Positions 1-10,834 of a stretch of 64,000 nt of DNA are shown here, piece after piece. Made by a program: the position numbers and the translations under genes. Every line of letters starts with the position of its first letter. Positions within the stretch are counted from its first letter, which is position 1. Under the pieces are notes generated by a model. That model ran no database searches, was not told the DNA's origin, and saw only the letters and a program-made list of their open reading frames with translations. This DNA is from Macrocystis pyrifera (taxonomy: Eukaryota > Sar > Phaeophyceae > Laminariales > Laminariaceae). The stretch spans positions 8,429,514 to 8,493,513 of the forward strand of contig JASSKH010000005.1 in assembly GCA_031763025.1 (NCBI GenBank), given 5' to 3'.

Positions 1-232
1 TCCATTCGGGGTGTCTGCAGAGGAGCAGGGGCCAACTGCGAGAACTTTGTAGGGGCCCGTCCAGTTTAGGGAGAGTTTGGCCTTGAGGACCTTGGCGTCC
101 GTGTCTGGTTTCGCGCCCTGGCGGATGGTGGCCGCCGAATTGTACACCCACACCCAACCACCAACGTCAAATTTGGGGACCGGACGCAGAGCGTCGGAGA
201 GGGCGGAGTTGCGGCGGTTCACGCGAGCGAGT
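1..232 (-). pseudogene. Ty3/gypsy integrase C-terminal fragment (runs off window)
   Basis: Read on the minus strand from about 232 down to 1, one frame stays open for roughly 75 codons. It contains GGWVWVYN, then AKVLKAKLSLNWTGPYKVL and PCSSADTP. The WTGPYKVL block is the GPY/F module found at the C-terminus of gypsy-type integrases, which insert retrotransposon cDNA into the chromosome. The frame begins directly after an LTR and its primer-binding site on the same strand, where gag would be expected. The copy is therefore rearranged: gag, protease, reverse transcriptase and the integrase core are missing between LTR and fragment. It continues beyond the left edge of the window. Family assignment is confident; whether the missing portion lies outside the window cannot be seen. 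Confidence 0.8.
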
Positions 233-250
233 CCTAAGCCGACGACGCCA
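233..250 (-). other. Primer-binding site, tRNA-Ser type
   Basis: Minus-strand TGGCGTCGTCGGC followed by TTAGG, two bases after the LTR end. The first 13 bases match the primer-binding site of the other LTR elements in this window; the last bases differ. The complement of the full consensus resembles the T-arm and acceptor 3' end of eukaryotic tRNA-Ser plus CCA. Confidence 0.7.
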
Positions 251-252
251 CT

Positions 253-530
253 TGTTAAGATCCCGTGTTGCGGGACACTTTGTATCCCTGGACAGGTCTG
301 CCTTTTAAGTCGGTAAACATTGTACTCACATGTGTTGTTTGCTTAGCTATAGAAGAAGAGCAGTTATATTCCTTCCGTGCACGCGGAGACTGAGACCAAG
401 CTCGTGCTCCTCTGGAAAACCCCTGGTTTTCCATCTAAGATACGCCTTCCAAGTACTACAAATACGTTCCCCGTGACTAAACCCAGGTAGTTACCGGGCT
501 TTCAATCTCATACAAGACCATATCTTAACA
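253..530 (-). mobile_element. LTR, family B
   Basis: A 278-bp long terminal repeat on the minus strand. It starts TGTTA and ends TAACA. It shares blocks with copies at 20706, 21449, 23600, 25360, 50840 and 52640: a 'gtaattacctgggttcagg' type block, 'cgtatcttagatggaaaac', and 'caaacaacacatgtgag' near the end. Because a primer-binding site follows it, this is a 5' LTR. Confidence 0.85.
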
Positions 531-1107
531 CCTGGCCCAGCCCGTGATATATTCGAATCACGGGCCGAAGCCTCACCCAGCCTGCGAGATGCCAATTTCA
601 CCGACCGTCGGCCAAGCTCGGTTCGCGAGACTCCATCTCGCAGGCCGTCTGTCCGGCCTGGCCTGTGACATCCTCAGGTCATTTTCGCGTTTGTCTTCCA
701 GCAGTGGCTCCTCCTCCTCGAATTTTGGAGGCCACAACCTCCTCGTTAGCCCGCGCCCGGCGGCGTCTTTGAGTAGCCGCCCGTTGTCCACAAGCGGCGT
801 ACGAAGCAGAGTCTGCCATGCCCCTATACCGACCTTCGGATACCGTTGGTGCGCGTGGGTTGCGCAGTGCCTTGATCGGGCATATTTTGAGACACGACAA
901 AAGTCACGAATTGTGATTTTGTTTTTTTTATTGAAAAGTTAAAAAAAATTAACGTCATGAATCGTGATTTAAAATCACGATTCACGACAAAAATCTCACG
1001 AATCGTGTTTTTTTTTGTTCGTTAGGAGTGGCCCTTAACGTAAGGATTATTACCCTGTGGGTTGGGGGTAATCAATCGATATTTTACCCCTATAGCTCAG
1101 TGAGTAA
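531..1107. other. No gene recognised
   Basis: Overlapping open frames at 544-942 look like shadows with no recognisable domain or conserved composition. A short palindrome lies at 954-988. Confidence 0.5.
954..988. repeat. Near-perfect 35-bp palindrome
   Basis: The two halves of this stretch are reverse complements apart from one mismatch, centred on TTTAAA. Related 'cacgaatcgtg' pieces flank it at about 895-920 and 996-1010. It could form a hairpin; function unknown. Confidence 0.7.
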
Positions 1108-1369
1108 TGTTATGGTATCCACTCTCCCCTGTTGTGGCGTTATGGTTTGTAGCAATCGTCCCCTCATCATACATGGCAGGCGTTGTCGCCTGTTTTTCTG
1201 ATGACCGCCTCGCCCCTTCGTTCAGAAGACATCTGGCGAGGCAAACAGCAACTAATACAAAAGCTTATACCATCGTCAAGCACCTCGTGTGAGTGACCAA
1301 AACAGAGCCAAAGGCATCAACCTGCTAGCAGTAGTCGGTCCCTAGGTCCATACTGCCTTACACTTAACA
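1108..1369 (+). repeat. 5' LTR of family-D TRIM
   Basis: 262 bp with TGTTA...TAACA ends. It aligns along its length with 1756-2032 and with minus-strand copies at 4033-4272 and 53393-53658. Confidence 0.85.
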
Positions 1370-1370
1370 C

Positions 1371-1388
1371 TGGCGTCGTCGGCAGAAC
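1371..1388 (+). other. Primer-binding site, tRNA-Ser type
   Basis: TGGCGTCGTCGGCAGAAC one base downstream of the 5' LTR. Its complement ends in CCA and resembles the 3' end of tRNA-Ser. Confidence 0.75.
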
Positions 1389-1755
1389 GCGTTTGGTACC
1401 TGTTCGAGGTCTGTTTTTTTTTTTCGCCGACAATCTGGCTGTTCGCTCTCGTGCTCTGTTTTTTCGGCTTCTTGGTGTTTATTTGATGTCTTCTCCTTTT
1501 GGTGATTGCGTCGAGTTTAAGCCCTCGATTTAGCTTCCGGGTAGTTCTAGCTTATTTTGCCTGCTTCCGCGTATCCGTACTTTCGGAGTTGTTGTTGTCT
1601 GACTCGCGATGTCCACGTGTAACCGGCTACCGCCTTACAGGTTAGAGGTGTGGGAGTGGGGGGAAGTGCCGCATCTTCGATCCATTCTCCGAATTCTGCA
1701 GATTGTTTTTGTTCTTACCATGAATCTGCGTATACGGCTCTTCAGGGTGGGCTAG

Positions 1756-2032
1756 TGTTATGGTATCCCCTCTCCCCTGTTGCGGCGTCATATCCCCTCT
1801 TCCCTGTTGTGGCGTTATGGATTGTAGCAATCGTCCCCTCATCATACATGGCAGGCGTTGTCGTCTGCTTTTCTGATGAGCGCCTCGCCCCTTTGTTCAG
1901 AAGACATCTGGCGAGGCAAACAGCAACTAATACATGAGCTTATACCATCGTCAAGCGCCTCAGAACAGAGCCAAAGGCATCAACCTGCTAGCAGTAGTCG
2001 GTCCCTAGGTCCATGCTGCCGTACACTTAACA
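1756..2032 (+). repeat. 3' LTR of family-D TRIM
   Basis: 277 bp. Relative to the 5' copy it has an extra 'cctctcccctgttg' block near the start and lacks about 12 bp around 1960. The two LTRs have therefore diverged since insertion. Confidence 0.85.
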
Positions 2033-2097
2033 GTAACGCCTTCAAAGCACATCGACCCCCATCACCAGTTCGTTTCAGACGCCGGACAGATCACGAC

Positions 2098-2147
2098 CTA
2101 CTACTTACTGCTGCTGTAGACCATCTACTACTACTACTGCTGCTGTA
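2098..2147. repeat. CTG/CTA-rich triplet microsatellite
   Basis: Imperfect run of ctactgctgctg and ctactactactg triplets. Interspersed short runs of the same motif recur throughout the window. Confidence 0.6.
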
Positions 2148-2642
2148 GGTCCTACACATACAACCTGTTAAAAGACGTGCTGTCCAGGAAGGATCCGTGT
2201 ACTGAATGGAGTACAACAGCAGTACCGATCTAATGCAGGAAGCATGTTCTATATCATCATAAATCATCATGCAGAGTATTCGTAGTGTACGGGTCCCACA
2301 CCCGGCAAAAAACAGATAGATCAAGAACGAGTGAATGAGTCTATCTTCCATGAAAGATCTGTACGAGGATCACATCCAACACGCGGACATCGTTGATCTG
2401 TTCGATCTGTTACCTGTTCGTACATACACCTACCCCAGAGGTAACACAAGAACAAAAGAGAAAACGGAGCCGTACTCGGCACCACATGTCGAAACTGGAA
2501 GCATAGTACGCACTACAGTAGTACCTGGTATTTTTTATAGCGGTTTGGGGTTTGACGCGTTCTACGATAGAGAGGTACGTAGGTAGCCCATTTCCGCCAC
2601 GTTTTCTGAATGACGGGGTTCTTTAACCCGAAATCGTCGGAA

Positions 2643-2993
2643 TGTATTATAAGGCTTAGATTGGGTAGGCGATCGGTTAACCTTTTACCAGTAGCCCAAC
2701 GGACGAAGACCTTAACAAAATTGCATCATCGGCAGGACATGGGTCGTTGGTCGTGAGTTTGAATCTGACGTCCACCACGATAAACGTTTCTTAAAAAGAA
2801 AGTAACTTTCCTCATGTCAAGAATCTGAAAAAAATACTTCTGGACCCCCAAAAATTGGAACCGCGTGTTGGTGGCACGTCGACCCGTTCGTGTATGCGGT
2901 CTGTTCCAGGTGGGAAAGTGTTGTAAGGCTTAGATTGGGTAGTCCATCGGTTAACCTTTTACCAGTAGCCCAACAGAGACTAAGACCTTAAAA
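2643..2993 (+). mobile_element. Very small LTR element (SMART-like), family S
   Basis: About 351 bp in all. Two direct 75-bp repeats lie at 2643-2717 and 2919-2993, about 88% alike by eye, both with GGTTAACCTTTTACCAGTAG and ending in GACCTTAA. The first is followed by TTGCATCATCGGCAGGACAT, a mutated copy of the tRNA-Ser primer-binding site. The second is preceded by the purine-rich CAGGTGGGAAAG. The roughly 200-bp interior has no coding capacity. A clear target-site duplication is not visible here, but a better-preserved copy at 20136-20490 has one. Confidence 0.75.
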
Positions 2994-4032
2994 GTTGCCA
3001 ATCTTGTTCAGAAAAATGACGTTTTTGTATACTTGGGACATGGGATTATTATTATTATGCTTGCCATCCGACAATACTGAATGTGCAGCATGAGCTTCAA
3101 CGTTGATCACTCAAAACATTCCTGAAAGAAGAAAACGACGGAAATAAAGGAAACCTATATTGTTAAGTGTAAGGGGCCATATTAACGGGGAACGCTAAAT
3201 TTCGTTTTTGGAAATAAAATTTCAATTTCAATGAATTTTAATTTGATTTCGAAAAAAAAAAACGTGTTTGTATCCTATCGGGAAACGGCGCATTCATTGT
3301 CAAACGAAAAGGATTTCGAAACAAGCTGGAATAACGCGGCGCGTCACACAGCGCCCAGCCGACAAACAGCGACGAGCGTAGACGAGAGCGAAGGTTTGCG
3401 TTGTCGCGTACGCGTCGCCGCCAGCCTTTTTTTTTTATGGTGGCGCAGGATAGGAAGCTATCACTCTCAGAGTGTCTTGGGTGGGCGGAGGGAGCCCTCA
3501 AGCGCCACGTGCGGAACAGCAACGGTGGTGCAGCTATCGAGGTCTCGAGTTTGTCCTCTGTTCTTTTGCTTGTTTGCTCGGTTTTCGTGATGGTTGGCCG
3601 GTCCAGCAGGCCGAAAAAATTGGCTTGCGGCCGCCATGACTTCTTTTGAGGCGCCACCGCCGGGGTACGATATGCTATGGTCTGTGGCCGTGGGCGCGGC
3701 TATTTCTCCGGTCGCCTGTCGTTGAGATTCGCGTTTTATCGCCTCGACCGTGGTCACCGAAGTGGCCAAGAATCACCCCAGACTCCACCGGGGGTGTTGA
3801 CCCACCATGAACATGCTACATCAAGACTGATCAACTCCCAAAGTCGAAATTGAAAATAAAAAATCACACGACCAAAGTCCCAAAAGACTTTGCACTCAAA
3901 TTATTATTTTTTTATTTGCCCCTTCGAATCCTGCCTGCTGATTCACTCTTCGACCAATCAGATGCAAATTAAATTACAAAAACAAAATCAAATCAAATCG
4001 AAAGAACCAAAAGTCCTCGATAAGATGGGCCA
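2994..4032. other. No gene recognised
   Basis: Overlapping open frames on both strands at 3231-3769 show no recognisable domain, splice context or family resemblance. The flanks are A/T-rich. I see no supportable gene. Confidence 0.4.
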
Positions 4033-4272
4033 TAAGGTAGTATGTACCTAGGGACCGACTACTGCTAACAGGTCGATGCCTCTGGCTCTGCTTTGGTCAC
4101 TCACACGAGGTGCTTGACGATGTTATAAGCTCTTATATTAGTTGCTGTTTGCCTCGCCAGATGTCTTCTGAACGAAGGGGCGAGACGCTCATCAGGAAAG
4201 CAGGCGATAACGTCTGCCAGGTATAATGAGGGGACGATTGCTACAAACCATAATGCCGAGGGGACCATAACA
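4033..4272 (-). mobile_element. LTR, family D (3' LTR of a partial element)
   Basis: Minus-strand copy of the 1108-1369 LTR, starting TGTTATGG at 4272. Upstream on the same strand, 4273-4470 matches the internal 3' end and polypurine context of the element at 1108-2032. A short LTR-start fragment lies at about 4436-4471. The left end is degraded. Confidence 0.75.
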
Positions 4273-4470
4273 CTAGCCCACCCTGAAGGGCCGCATATGC
4301 AGATTCATAAAAAACCCAGGCACGAACCTAAACGACCCGGAGAATTCGGAGAATGGATCGAAGATGCGGCACTTCACGACCCACTCCCACACCTCGAACT
4401 TGCAAGGCTGTAGCCGATTACACATGGACACTGCGACCATAATGCCGCAACAGGGGAGAGGGGATACCAT
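4273..4470 (-). repeat. Internal 3' end of family-D element with polypurine context
   Basis: Matches 1610-1755: same 'gaggtgtgggagtggg', 'tgccgcatcttcgatcc' and CAGGGTGGGCTAG blocks immediately before the LTR. Confidence 0.7.
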
Positions 4471-4652
4471 AATATACGCACAAGGTCTACTAGTAGCTAC
4501 CTTCTATGTCCACTTCCCGCTATGCTTTATCTACTATACTCCATTGTTGTCCTTGCTCCCTCCTCCGTCTCAAAATGTGCTGTTTACATCCTATTCTTAT
4601 GTCCTAAGCCGCCTCCAAGCTCCATCTCCAGGCCATCGGTGTGGGTCTGTCA

Positions 4653-4676
4653 CCCCCCCCCCCCCCCCCCCCCCCC
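4653..4676 (+). repeat. Poly-C tract, 24 bp
   Basis: Uninterrupted C run. Length may be unreliable in an assembly. Confidence 0.9.
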
Positions 4677-4988
4677 GCTGCTCCTTCTCGCTTCTTGGAG
4701 GTCCCTCAGTTGGAGTTTGAAGCGCGACACCCTCCTCGAAAGGGCGACCTGTGTAGTCACCGAGACGTTTCGAAGCAAGTGATCCTTCACCACCCCTTTC
4801 CTTCCCATCGATTATTCATCTGGATGCACTTTGATTTTTGCTGAAATCAATTTTCGGGTGAGGTATGGAGCGAGGAGCCTCGGAAAAAGTAGGGTGAGCC
4901 TCCATCGTAGAGCGCCTCGTTTTTGTCAGAAATGAAACCGAAAACCATGTTTTTTTTTTCAGTCTTGTTTCTACTTGATTTCAATAAC

Positions 4989-5165
4989 TCCCCCCCCCCC
5001 GACCTCACGGCGCTTCGCGCTTGGTGCAAGCAATGTCTGCCTGGTCGTTGAAAACCCGACATGCTCCGTCCCGGCATTGTAGGGATGCGAGGGTCTATGG
5101 TCATACGACTACGGCCATGCATGAGATCGAGTACATCTCTCCTATCGAGTACACCCCCCCCGTCA
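4989..5165 (+). repeat. Unit A interspersed repeat, 5'-truncated
   Basis: After a short C run the sequence enters unit A at 'gacctcacggcgcttcgcgc'. It passes through 'tggtcgttgaaaacccgac' and 'gcgagggtctatggtcatac' and ends GAGTAC followed by seven or more C. The same core recurs more than ten times in the window. Confidence 0.85.
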
Positions 5166-6159
5166 GGGACTAACAAAAAGAGTTGGGGTGCTTTTTTTGT
5201 TTTCGTGCACCCTTGCCTATACGTACCTGTAGTACGTAAACTGCTTGCGGTTCCTCATCTCCGCAGTATAGGCTAGATTTACGTCAATGGCTAGCCTAGG
5301 CTGAGCGCAAGGCACGCCTTACTGACTGGACTCCACGGCTACCAGGTACTTATTAGCCATAAATGATTGGTAGTTGGTAGTTGGTAGTTGGGTGTGGCGA
5401 AGCAAGTCAACCAGCCTGTTTTTTTGCTGTTGGTACTTTTTACAGCCAACATAAATAACGATTACTATACCGGTACAAAAATCACAATCCGAGCCACAAA
5501 TGCGCCAACCAGGTCTGATACAAACAAGCAGAACCCGCGCGCATTACCGCACGCAACAGACAGCTGTAACAAGTACGGACGGAACTATAAGGAGCATTCA
5601 TACGTAATGATGAAGACCCAACGGTGCACATATTTCCGCCGAGAGTGGTAGACAGCTACTGTAAATAGCTTACGAACAATAGTCGGCGGCATACAGAAAC
5701 ACGCTCGATAAGGTTGAAAGCTAAACCTGGTACCAGGTATCGAAGTATGTACATTATGCATGCCTCCGCCAAAAGAAACCCTCCGGGCCGTGTTATGGCA
5801 GGTGCTAGGGGTATTGCACTTTTTTGGGGGGGGCGTTGGTGCAGGAGTGGTAGGAGCTGGTGTTGACCTTGTGGATACCAATGCGGTCGTAGACGATTTT
5901 CGCAAGCTTGGAGGTGAAGTGTAGTCCGTTGACGGAGAGGAGTGTAACCGGGCACCCCTAGAGAAGGGTGTACTCGTTCAGGAAGATGTCAGCGGTGCCA
6001 GCGGCCGTATATTGCGCCGTTGAAACGGCAAACATATCGGCGCGGCGGGAGGAGCGGTTTTGGTCTCCCTTTCAGTGTTTGTTCTCGGTGAACACCATCC
6101 CTTCATAGTGTTTGGGCCTTACTGCAAGGTGTGGGGGAATCTATAGCCTCACTTGTTTT
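5166..6159. other. No gene recognised
   Basis: Only short open frames without recognisable domains. TACCAGGTA motifs occur at 5340 and 5731. Confidence 0.4.
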
Positions 6160-6763
6160 GTTTCGAATAGCCGCATTTTCGACAGTCTTTTCCTGGTCCT
6201 TTGGGATGAGCTTTGTCATCACCCTTCGACCATATTGTGGTCTGCATATACGACTATTCAGGGTGGGCTAATGTGATATGAGTGAAGTAATCATGGGGTG
6301 TAGATATAGATACTACAGTCTGCAGTTTTGTGGCCTCAGAACTACGGGAATAATCCAAAGAATAGATTAACCCGGCGGATATTCCGTCAGTGGAAAGTAA
6401 CGTTATTTTAAGAGTGTTCTCGATGGCGATTTAGCCCTTGGACGAGAGTAATATTCCTTAACCGAGATAGGACCGTAAAATGAGAAGTTCTTATATTAGC
6501 AGAAGAACGATCGGTGGCCATAGAAAAGTTCTATAGGAGTACATCAGATATGAAGAATTTGGGAGAGCTTGTGGCGTGGGGTGGGACGAGTATATCTGGG
6601 TGTCGAGTCCCTCCCCCCCCTACCTCTCACTTCTTCGCCAGAGCACCTCCTTATCTCTCTCCATCAATAAAGAAGATGAAAATCAGAAGAAGCGAAGCAC
6701 TGCTTCCCAGCTGCCAGATACACCTGCGTCCCGTACCCTTACCCTACCTCGGCCATCTTCACA
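6160..6763 (+). mobile_element. Family G 3' LTR with internal 3' end
   Basis: 6160-6271 is an internal 3' end finishing in CAGGGTGGGCTAA. It is followed by an LTR of about 492 bp starting TGTGATATGAG. The LTR matches the minus-strand copy at 13652-14152: shared 'gtggcgtggggtgggacgag' and 'gaagcgaagcactgcttcc'. Similarity fades around 6763, so the right end is approximate. Confidence 0.75.
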
Positions 6764-7539
6764 CTCAACATACTCTTCACCGATGGGGCTCCCCAACTCT
6801 CAAACTACCCAATACATTATGATCCGAATGTTGATCCTCTTGGGACTACTGTACTTCAGAGGCGGAAAAAAAAAGAAGAAAAAGTTACGGTTTACAGCAA
6901 CGGCCGCTGAGTGATTGCGGGGTGATATCTACAATGAACGACGTTGGTGTCCGAGTTTTGAATGCGAGGAATCGTACAGGTACGGCATGGGGGGGCGACA
7001 CGATCCTATACCCGTACTGCTGCTGGGTGTTTGGTGCTCTCGCGGACGGTTGATTTCACGCCGACGTTAGTTATCATTGTTCTGGTCGTTGTTTTCGGAG
7101 TCCCCGCAAGGGGTATAAAGTTCAAGCTAAAAGCGTGTTGCGTATAGACCAGTGACTCCTCTGACGGCAAGGGGTGGTGGCTTGAGTTTTTGTCTGAGCT
7201 CCTCACATGATGAGTTCAATTCAACCATCTCACCCGAAACACGACTTCGAAGAACGTTTTGGTCGCCGCGCGAGCCGCGACCAGCATTTGTATGCGTTAC
7301 TGCTGTACGTAGTCCCAACACGTTTTTTTTTTTAAACCCGAACCTTTTCAACATACGACTATCCGGTACAGCAGTAGTAGTACAGTAGTAGTAGTTGCTT
7401 ACTTTGAAGAGCCCAACCGTTCAGAAAATAGAACCCGAAAGTGACACTTCCTACCGCAGCATTGCCTCACCTAGGCCCTGGGATTGCGCTACGTACGTCC
7501 ATTTTTGTTTCGAAGCCGGTTGCTGGGTGACGCCAGCAG

Positions 7540-7602
7540 GGCGAGGCAAGGGTGAGGCAAGCACGAGGCAAGTAGGGACAGGCAAGGGGTGAGGCAAGGA
7601 TG
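7540..7602. repeat. GAGGCAAG minisatellite
   Basis: Five or six degenerate units of about 11 bp built on gaggcaag. Confidence 0.6.
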
Positions 7603-8189
7603 AAGTGTAGAGCCCCTCAAACAAGGAGAGCCTCGAAAATGCAACTTTTGGTTGGTGCTACAACATACCCCTACCGCAGCATCAGCACGCATCGCCCCCC
7701 CATGGACTGTCGCCGGGCACACGCTTTCTTCGTGCGTGCCACCGAGAACGCTTGAGGCGGCCATCCGACATTTCGCCATTTTTGTTCGCGACGGCGGCAT
7801 TTGCGAATGTGCGTGTGCGCCTGGACACCGGCGAGGGCTCGGACATTCCATGTACCAGGGTATGTATGTAAAATAACATGTTCGACGTGGAGCAGAAGGT
7901 CTACACACCACAATGTCTCAAAATATAACCATCACTCTGATTAAATATTAGTACACACAGGTACTTTAGCGACAAAATGGTTTACGGCAAGGGTGTTTTA
8001 CGGCATGGGTGTCTACCTTACTGCCTGCGTCACAGCCGCTTTCGACGTTTTTTTTAGTTGGTTTGATTATTTTACTGTGGCTGATGCTCGTAGAGTAGTG
8101 ATCGAGAACTGCTTGATTCAGTCAGCGAGGGTGCAGAAGTCATGATGAACATGGCGCAACTCCAAAATAACAGAAGAAGGAGAACCGGG

Positions 8190-8226
8190 GGGCGGGGGGT
8201 ACTCGATATCATGCATGGCCGTAGTC
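8190..8226 (-). repeat. Unit A terminal fragment
   Basis: Poly-G, then GTACTCGATATCATGCATGG and ccgtagtcg: the 3' end of unit A in reverse orientation, with the C tail read as G. Confidence 0.7.
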
Positions 8227-8582
8227 GGGGAGAGGGGGGGGGTAGCGCGACCAAAGGCAAGGAAGGGTCGGGCAAGATGAAGAGGAGGAGGAGGAGCGGG
8301 GGGAGGAAGAAAGCCGCAGACGCTTTTAGGGGGGGGGGGGGTGTTGTACGCTCATGACACAGGTATATATAGATATAGAACAGGTACATATATGAGTATA
8401 TATACACTGACGCAGGGGTAGACACCACAATTTTTCTGAGGTTCCTCACTTACTGATAGTAGACGAGCTCTCTACCTCGCCCCAGAAAAAAACTCACGAG
8501 AAACAGACGAACGATGGACAATCCCGAGACTTACATAGACGCACAACGATTTTCTTTTTTCAACATATCAACGCTTTTAGAG

Positions 8583-8661
8583 CTGCAGTCCCGACTTTGG
8601 GGGCAAACCACTCAAGTCCAGTACGTAAATAGTTTTTCCCCCGAAACGGGCCTGCAGCCCT
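8583..8661. repeat. PstI-hairpin repeat, copy 1
   Basis: Short imperfect palindrome. The left arm is CTGCAGTCCCGACTTTGGGG and the right arm is its approximate complement ending in CCTGCAGCCC. Related copies lie at 37175, 39191, 39506 and 40523. Confidence 0.65.
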
Positions 8662-9016
8662 GGAAGGGTTTGTGGGGTTCCAACGATGCTGGATGCACTC
8701 CCTCAGTATATAGGAGCCCCCCGGTGAGTCGTCATAAATGTTTTGGCCGAGCAAGCACTACCTCTGCGTATCGTACAGCGTGTCTACCGCTACGCGCGGT
8801 CGTCAGGGAGCCTACGGGAGATGTGGACGATGACTCAAGTACATGGAATCAGCAAAATACGCTTCTTTTAGTATCTCTTGACACCCGTGCGCGGCGTCCG
8901 CGATTTACGGTATCTCCTGACTCCCGTGAGCGGCTTCCGGGATTTACGGTCTAGGAGGGCAAGACGGAGATGAAGTATGTGCTTGCGGATGTAAGGCACC
9001 GGCGGAGGAGGGTGGA

Positions 9017-10160
9017 GGGAGGTGTACTCAAAATAATGCATGGCCGTAGTCGTATGACCATAGACCCTCGCATCCCTACAATGCCGGGACGGAGCATGTC
9101 GGGTTTTCACCGACCAGGCAGACATTGCTTGCACCAAGAGAGCACGGCGTTGTGAGATGTCCGACGAGTCGCATCAAGGGTGAGCTGCATCCTACTAACA
9201 ACCGCTTGTGAGGCGGACTTGCATATGGATGACGGCGCCAATAAGTTCATTTAATTTCATGCGCGGCCTTTTCCAGAGACAGCAATGGGGGTATTATGTA
9301 AAATGCCTCTTGGGTGCTTTACCATAAACACTACCAGTTCGTGATACGATTATTCCCCTTGTGCGGAGTAAAGGTTCTCCACCCCCCGCACAAACGATGA
9401 AACTCGACAACCAGCTCAATATTATGCATGGCCGTAGTCGTATGACCATAAACCGTCGCACCCCTACAATGCCGGGACGGAGTACGTTGGCTTTTCTCCG
9501 ACCACGCAGACATTGTTTGCACCAAGCGCGAAGCGCCGTAGAGTGTTGGGCGAGTCGCATGAAGGGTGAACTACATCCTACTAACAACCGCTTGTGAGGC
9601 GGACTTGCATATGGATGACAGCGCCAATAAGTTCATTTAATTTCATGCGTGGCCATTTCCAGAGACAGCAATGGGGGTATTATGTAAAATGCCTCTTGGG
9701 TGCTTTACCATAAACACTACCAGTTCGTGATACGATAATTCCCCTTGTGCGGAGTAAAGGTTCTCTACCCCGTACAAACGATGAAACTCGACAACCAGCT
9801 CAATATTATGCATGGCCGTAGTCGTATGACCACAAACCTTCGCACCCCTACAATGCCGGGACGGAGCACGTTGGGTTTTCTCCGACCACGCAGACATTGT
9901 TTACACCAAGCGCGAAGCGCCGTGGGGTGTTGGGCGAATCGCATGAAGGGTGAACTGCATCCTACGAAGAACCGCTTTTTCTTTGCCTGTGGATTACAGC
10001 GTCAATTAATTGATTTACTTTCTGGTGTGGCCGCTTCCAGAGACAGCAATGGGATTACTATGTAAAATGCCTCGTGGGTGCCTTACCATATACACACTAC
10101 GTACATGATGCGACCATCCCCCTTGTGCGGAGGTAAGGTTCTCCCTGTACAGAAGTGATC
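9017..10160 (-). repeat. Tandem array of three unit A repeats (about 385-bp period)
   Basis: The landmark 'gcatggccgtagtcg' occurs at about 9039, 9426 and 9810, giving spacings of 387 and 384 bp. Each unit runs on through 'atgccgggacgg', 'gcagacattg', 'cgcttgtgaggcgg' and 'agagacagcaatggg' to a 'gtgatacgat' segment. The third is diverged past 9970. Unlike the dispersed copies, these lack long poly-C/G separators. The array probably grew by unequal exchange rather than independent insertion. Confidence 0.85.
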
Positions 10161-10580
10161 CAACTCGACCGCCAGCCGTGATGACCGCCAACAAGCGGTA
10201 CCCTGAGTGCCTAGCTAACGCAGTGTGAGGGGTGTTTTATGGCGTCCCCGCCGACCGACGCCAACCCAAACCATATATATACCAGATATCAGGTATAAAA
10301 ATATCGGGGGGGGCATTCACACCTGACTGTTTCGTGAATCGGCGTGATTTGCAAAACACACGGTAGCAGTTGTGTACTTGGACGGGCCGGACCTGTCAGC
10401 GGGAACGGCGACCTGCCTGTGGTCATGATCATATTTCCCGGCGGTAAAGCTTGGAGATAGTAACTGTATGACGGCTCTTGCATGCGGCTTATCAACCCCT
10501 TAAGGAACTACACCGACGTTTTTGGAGGACAAACAAGTTTGGAATCAGTGGAAGACACATTTTTTCGGTGGTACTATACC

Positions 10581-10834
10581 CAGGGCTGGGCACTGGCTGA
10601 CTCAGTCAGTAGCGAATATACTGCTGTCAAAATCAATCAGTACACTGGGTTGCAGCAGTATACTGTCTCCTCTCTCTTCTCCCTCCTCCCGAAACGCGAT
10701 TGGTAGGTTTCCGTACTATAACATCACGTGTTTTCTTGGGCGTACGCATCATAAAAACTGTTGACGGAATATACTGGCCAGATCAATCAGTAGATTGCTA
10801 CGGCCAGTGCATACTGTGCCGGTACCCAGCCCTA
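10581..10834. mobile_element. hAT-like MITE with 8-bp target-site duplication
   Basis: A 254-bp element with terminal inverted repeats CAGGGCTGGGCAC and GTACCCAGCCCTA. ACTATACC lies immediately before (10573-10580) and immediately after (10835-10842), a perfect 8-bp duplication as expected for hAT transposition. No transposase is encoded. The interior contains imperfect inverted copies of 'cagtatactg' and 'cagtagatt' type motifs. A diverged copy lies at 59599-59855. Confidence 0.9.

Larger units (their letters stand above)
1108..2032 (+). mobile_element. Complete miniature LTR retrotransposon (TRIM), family D
   Basis: Two direct LTRs enclose only about 386 bp and no coding capacity. The 5' LTR (1108-1369) starts TGTTATGGTATCC and ends CTTAACA. 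The 3' LTR (1756-2032) has the same ends, with a small internal duplication and a small deletion. Primer-binding site TGGCGTCGTCGGCAG begins at 1371, one base after the LTR. The purine-rich CAGGGTGGGCTAG at about 1743-1755 abuts the 3' LTR. GTAA precedes the element and follows it, a 4-bp target-site duplication (AGTAA if the terminal A is shared). It must be mobilised in trans by enzymes of a full-length gypsy-type element. Confidence 0.85.
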
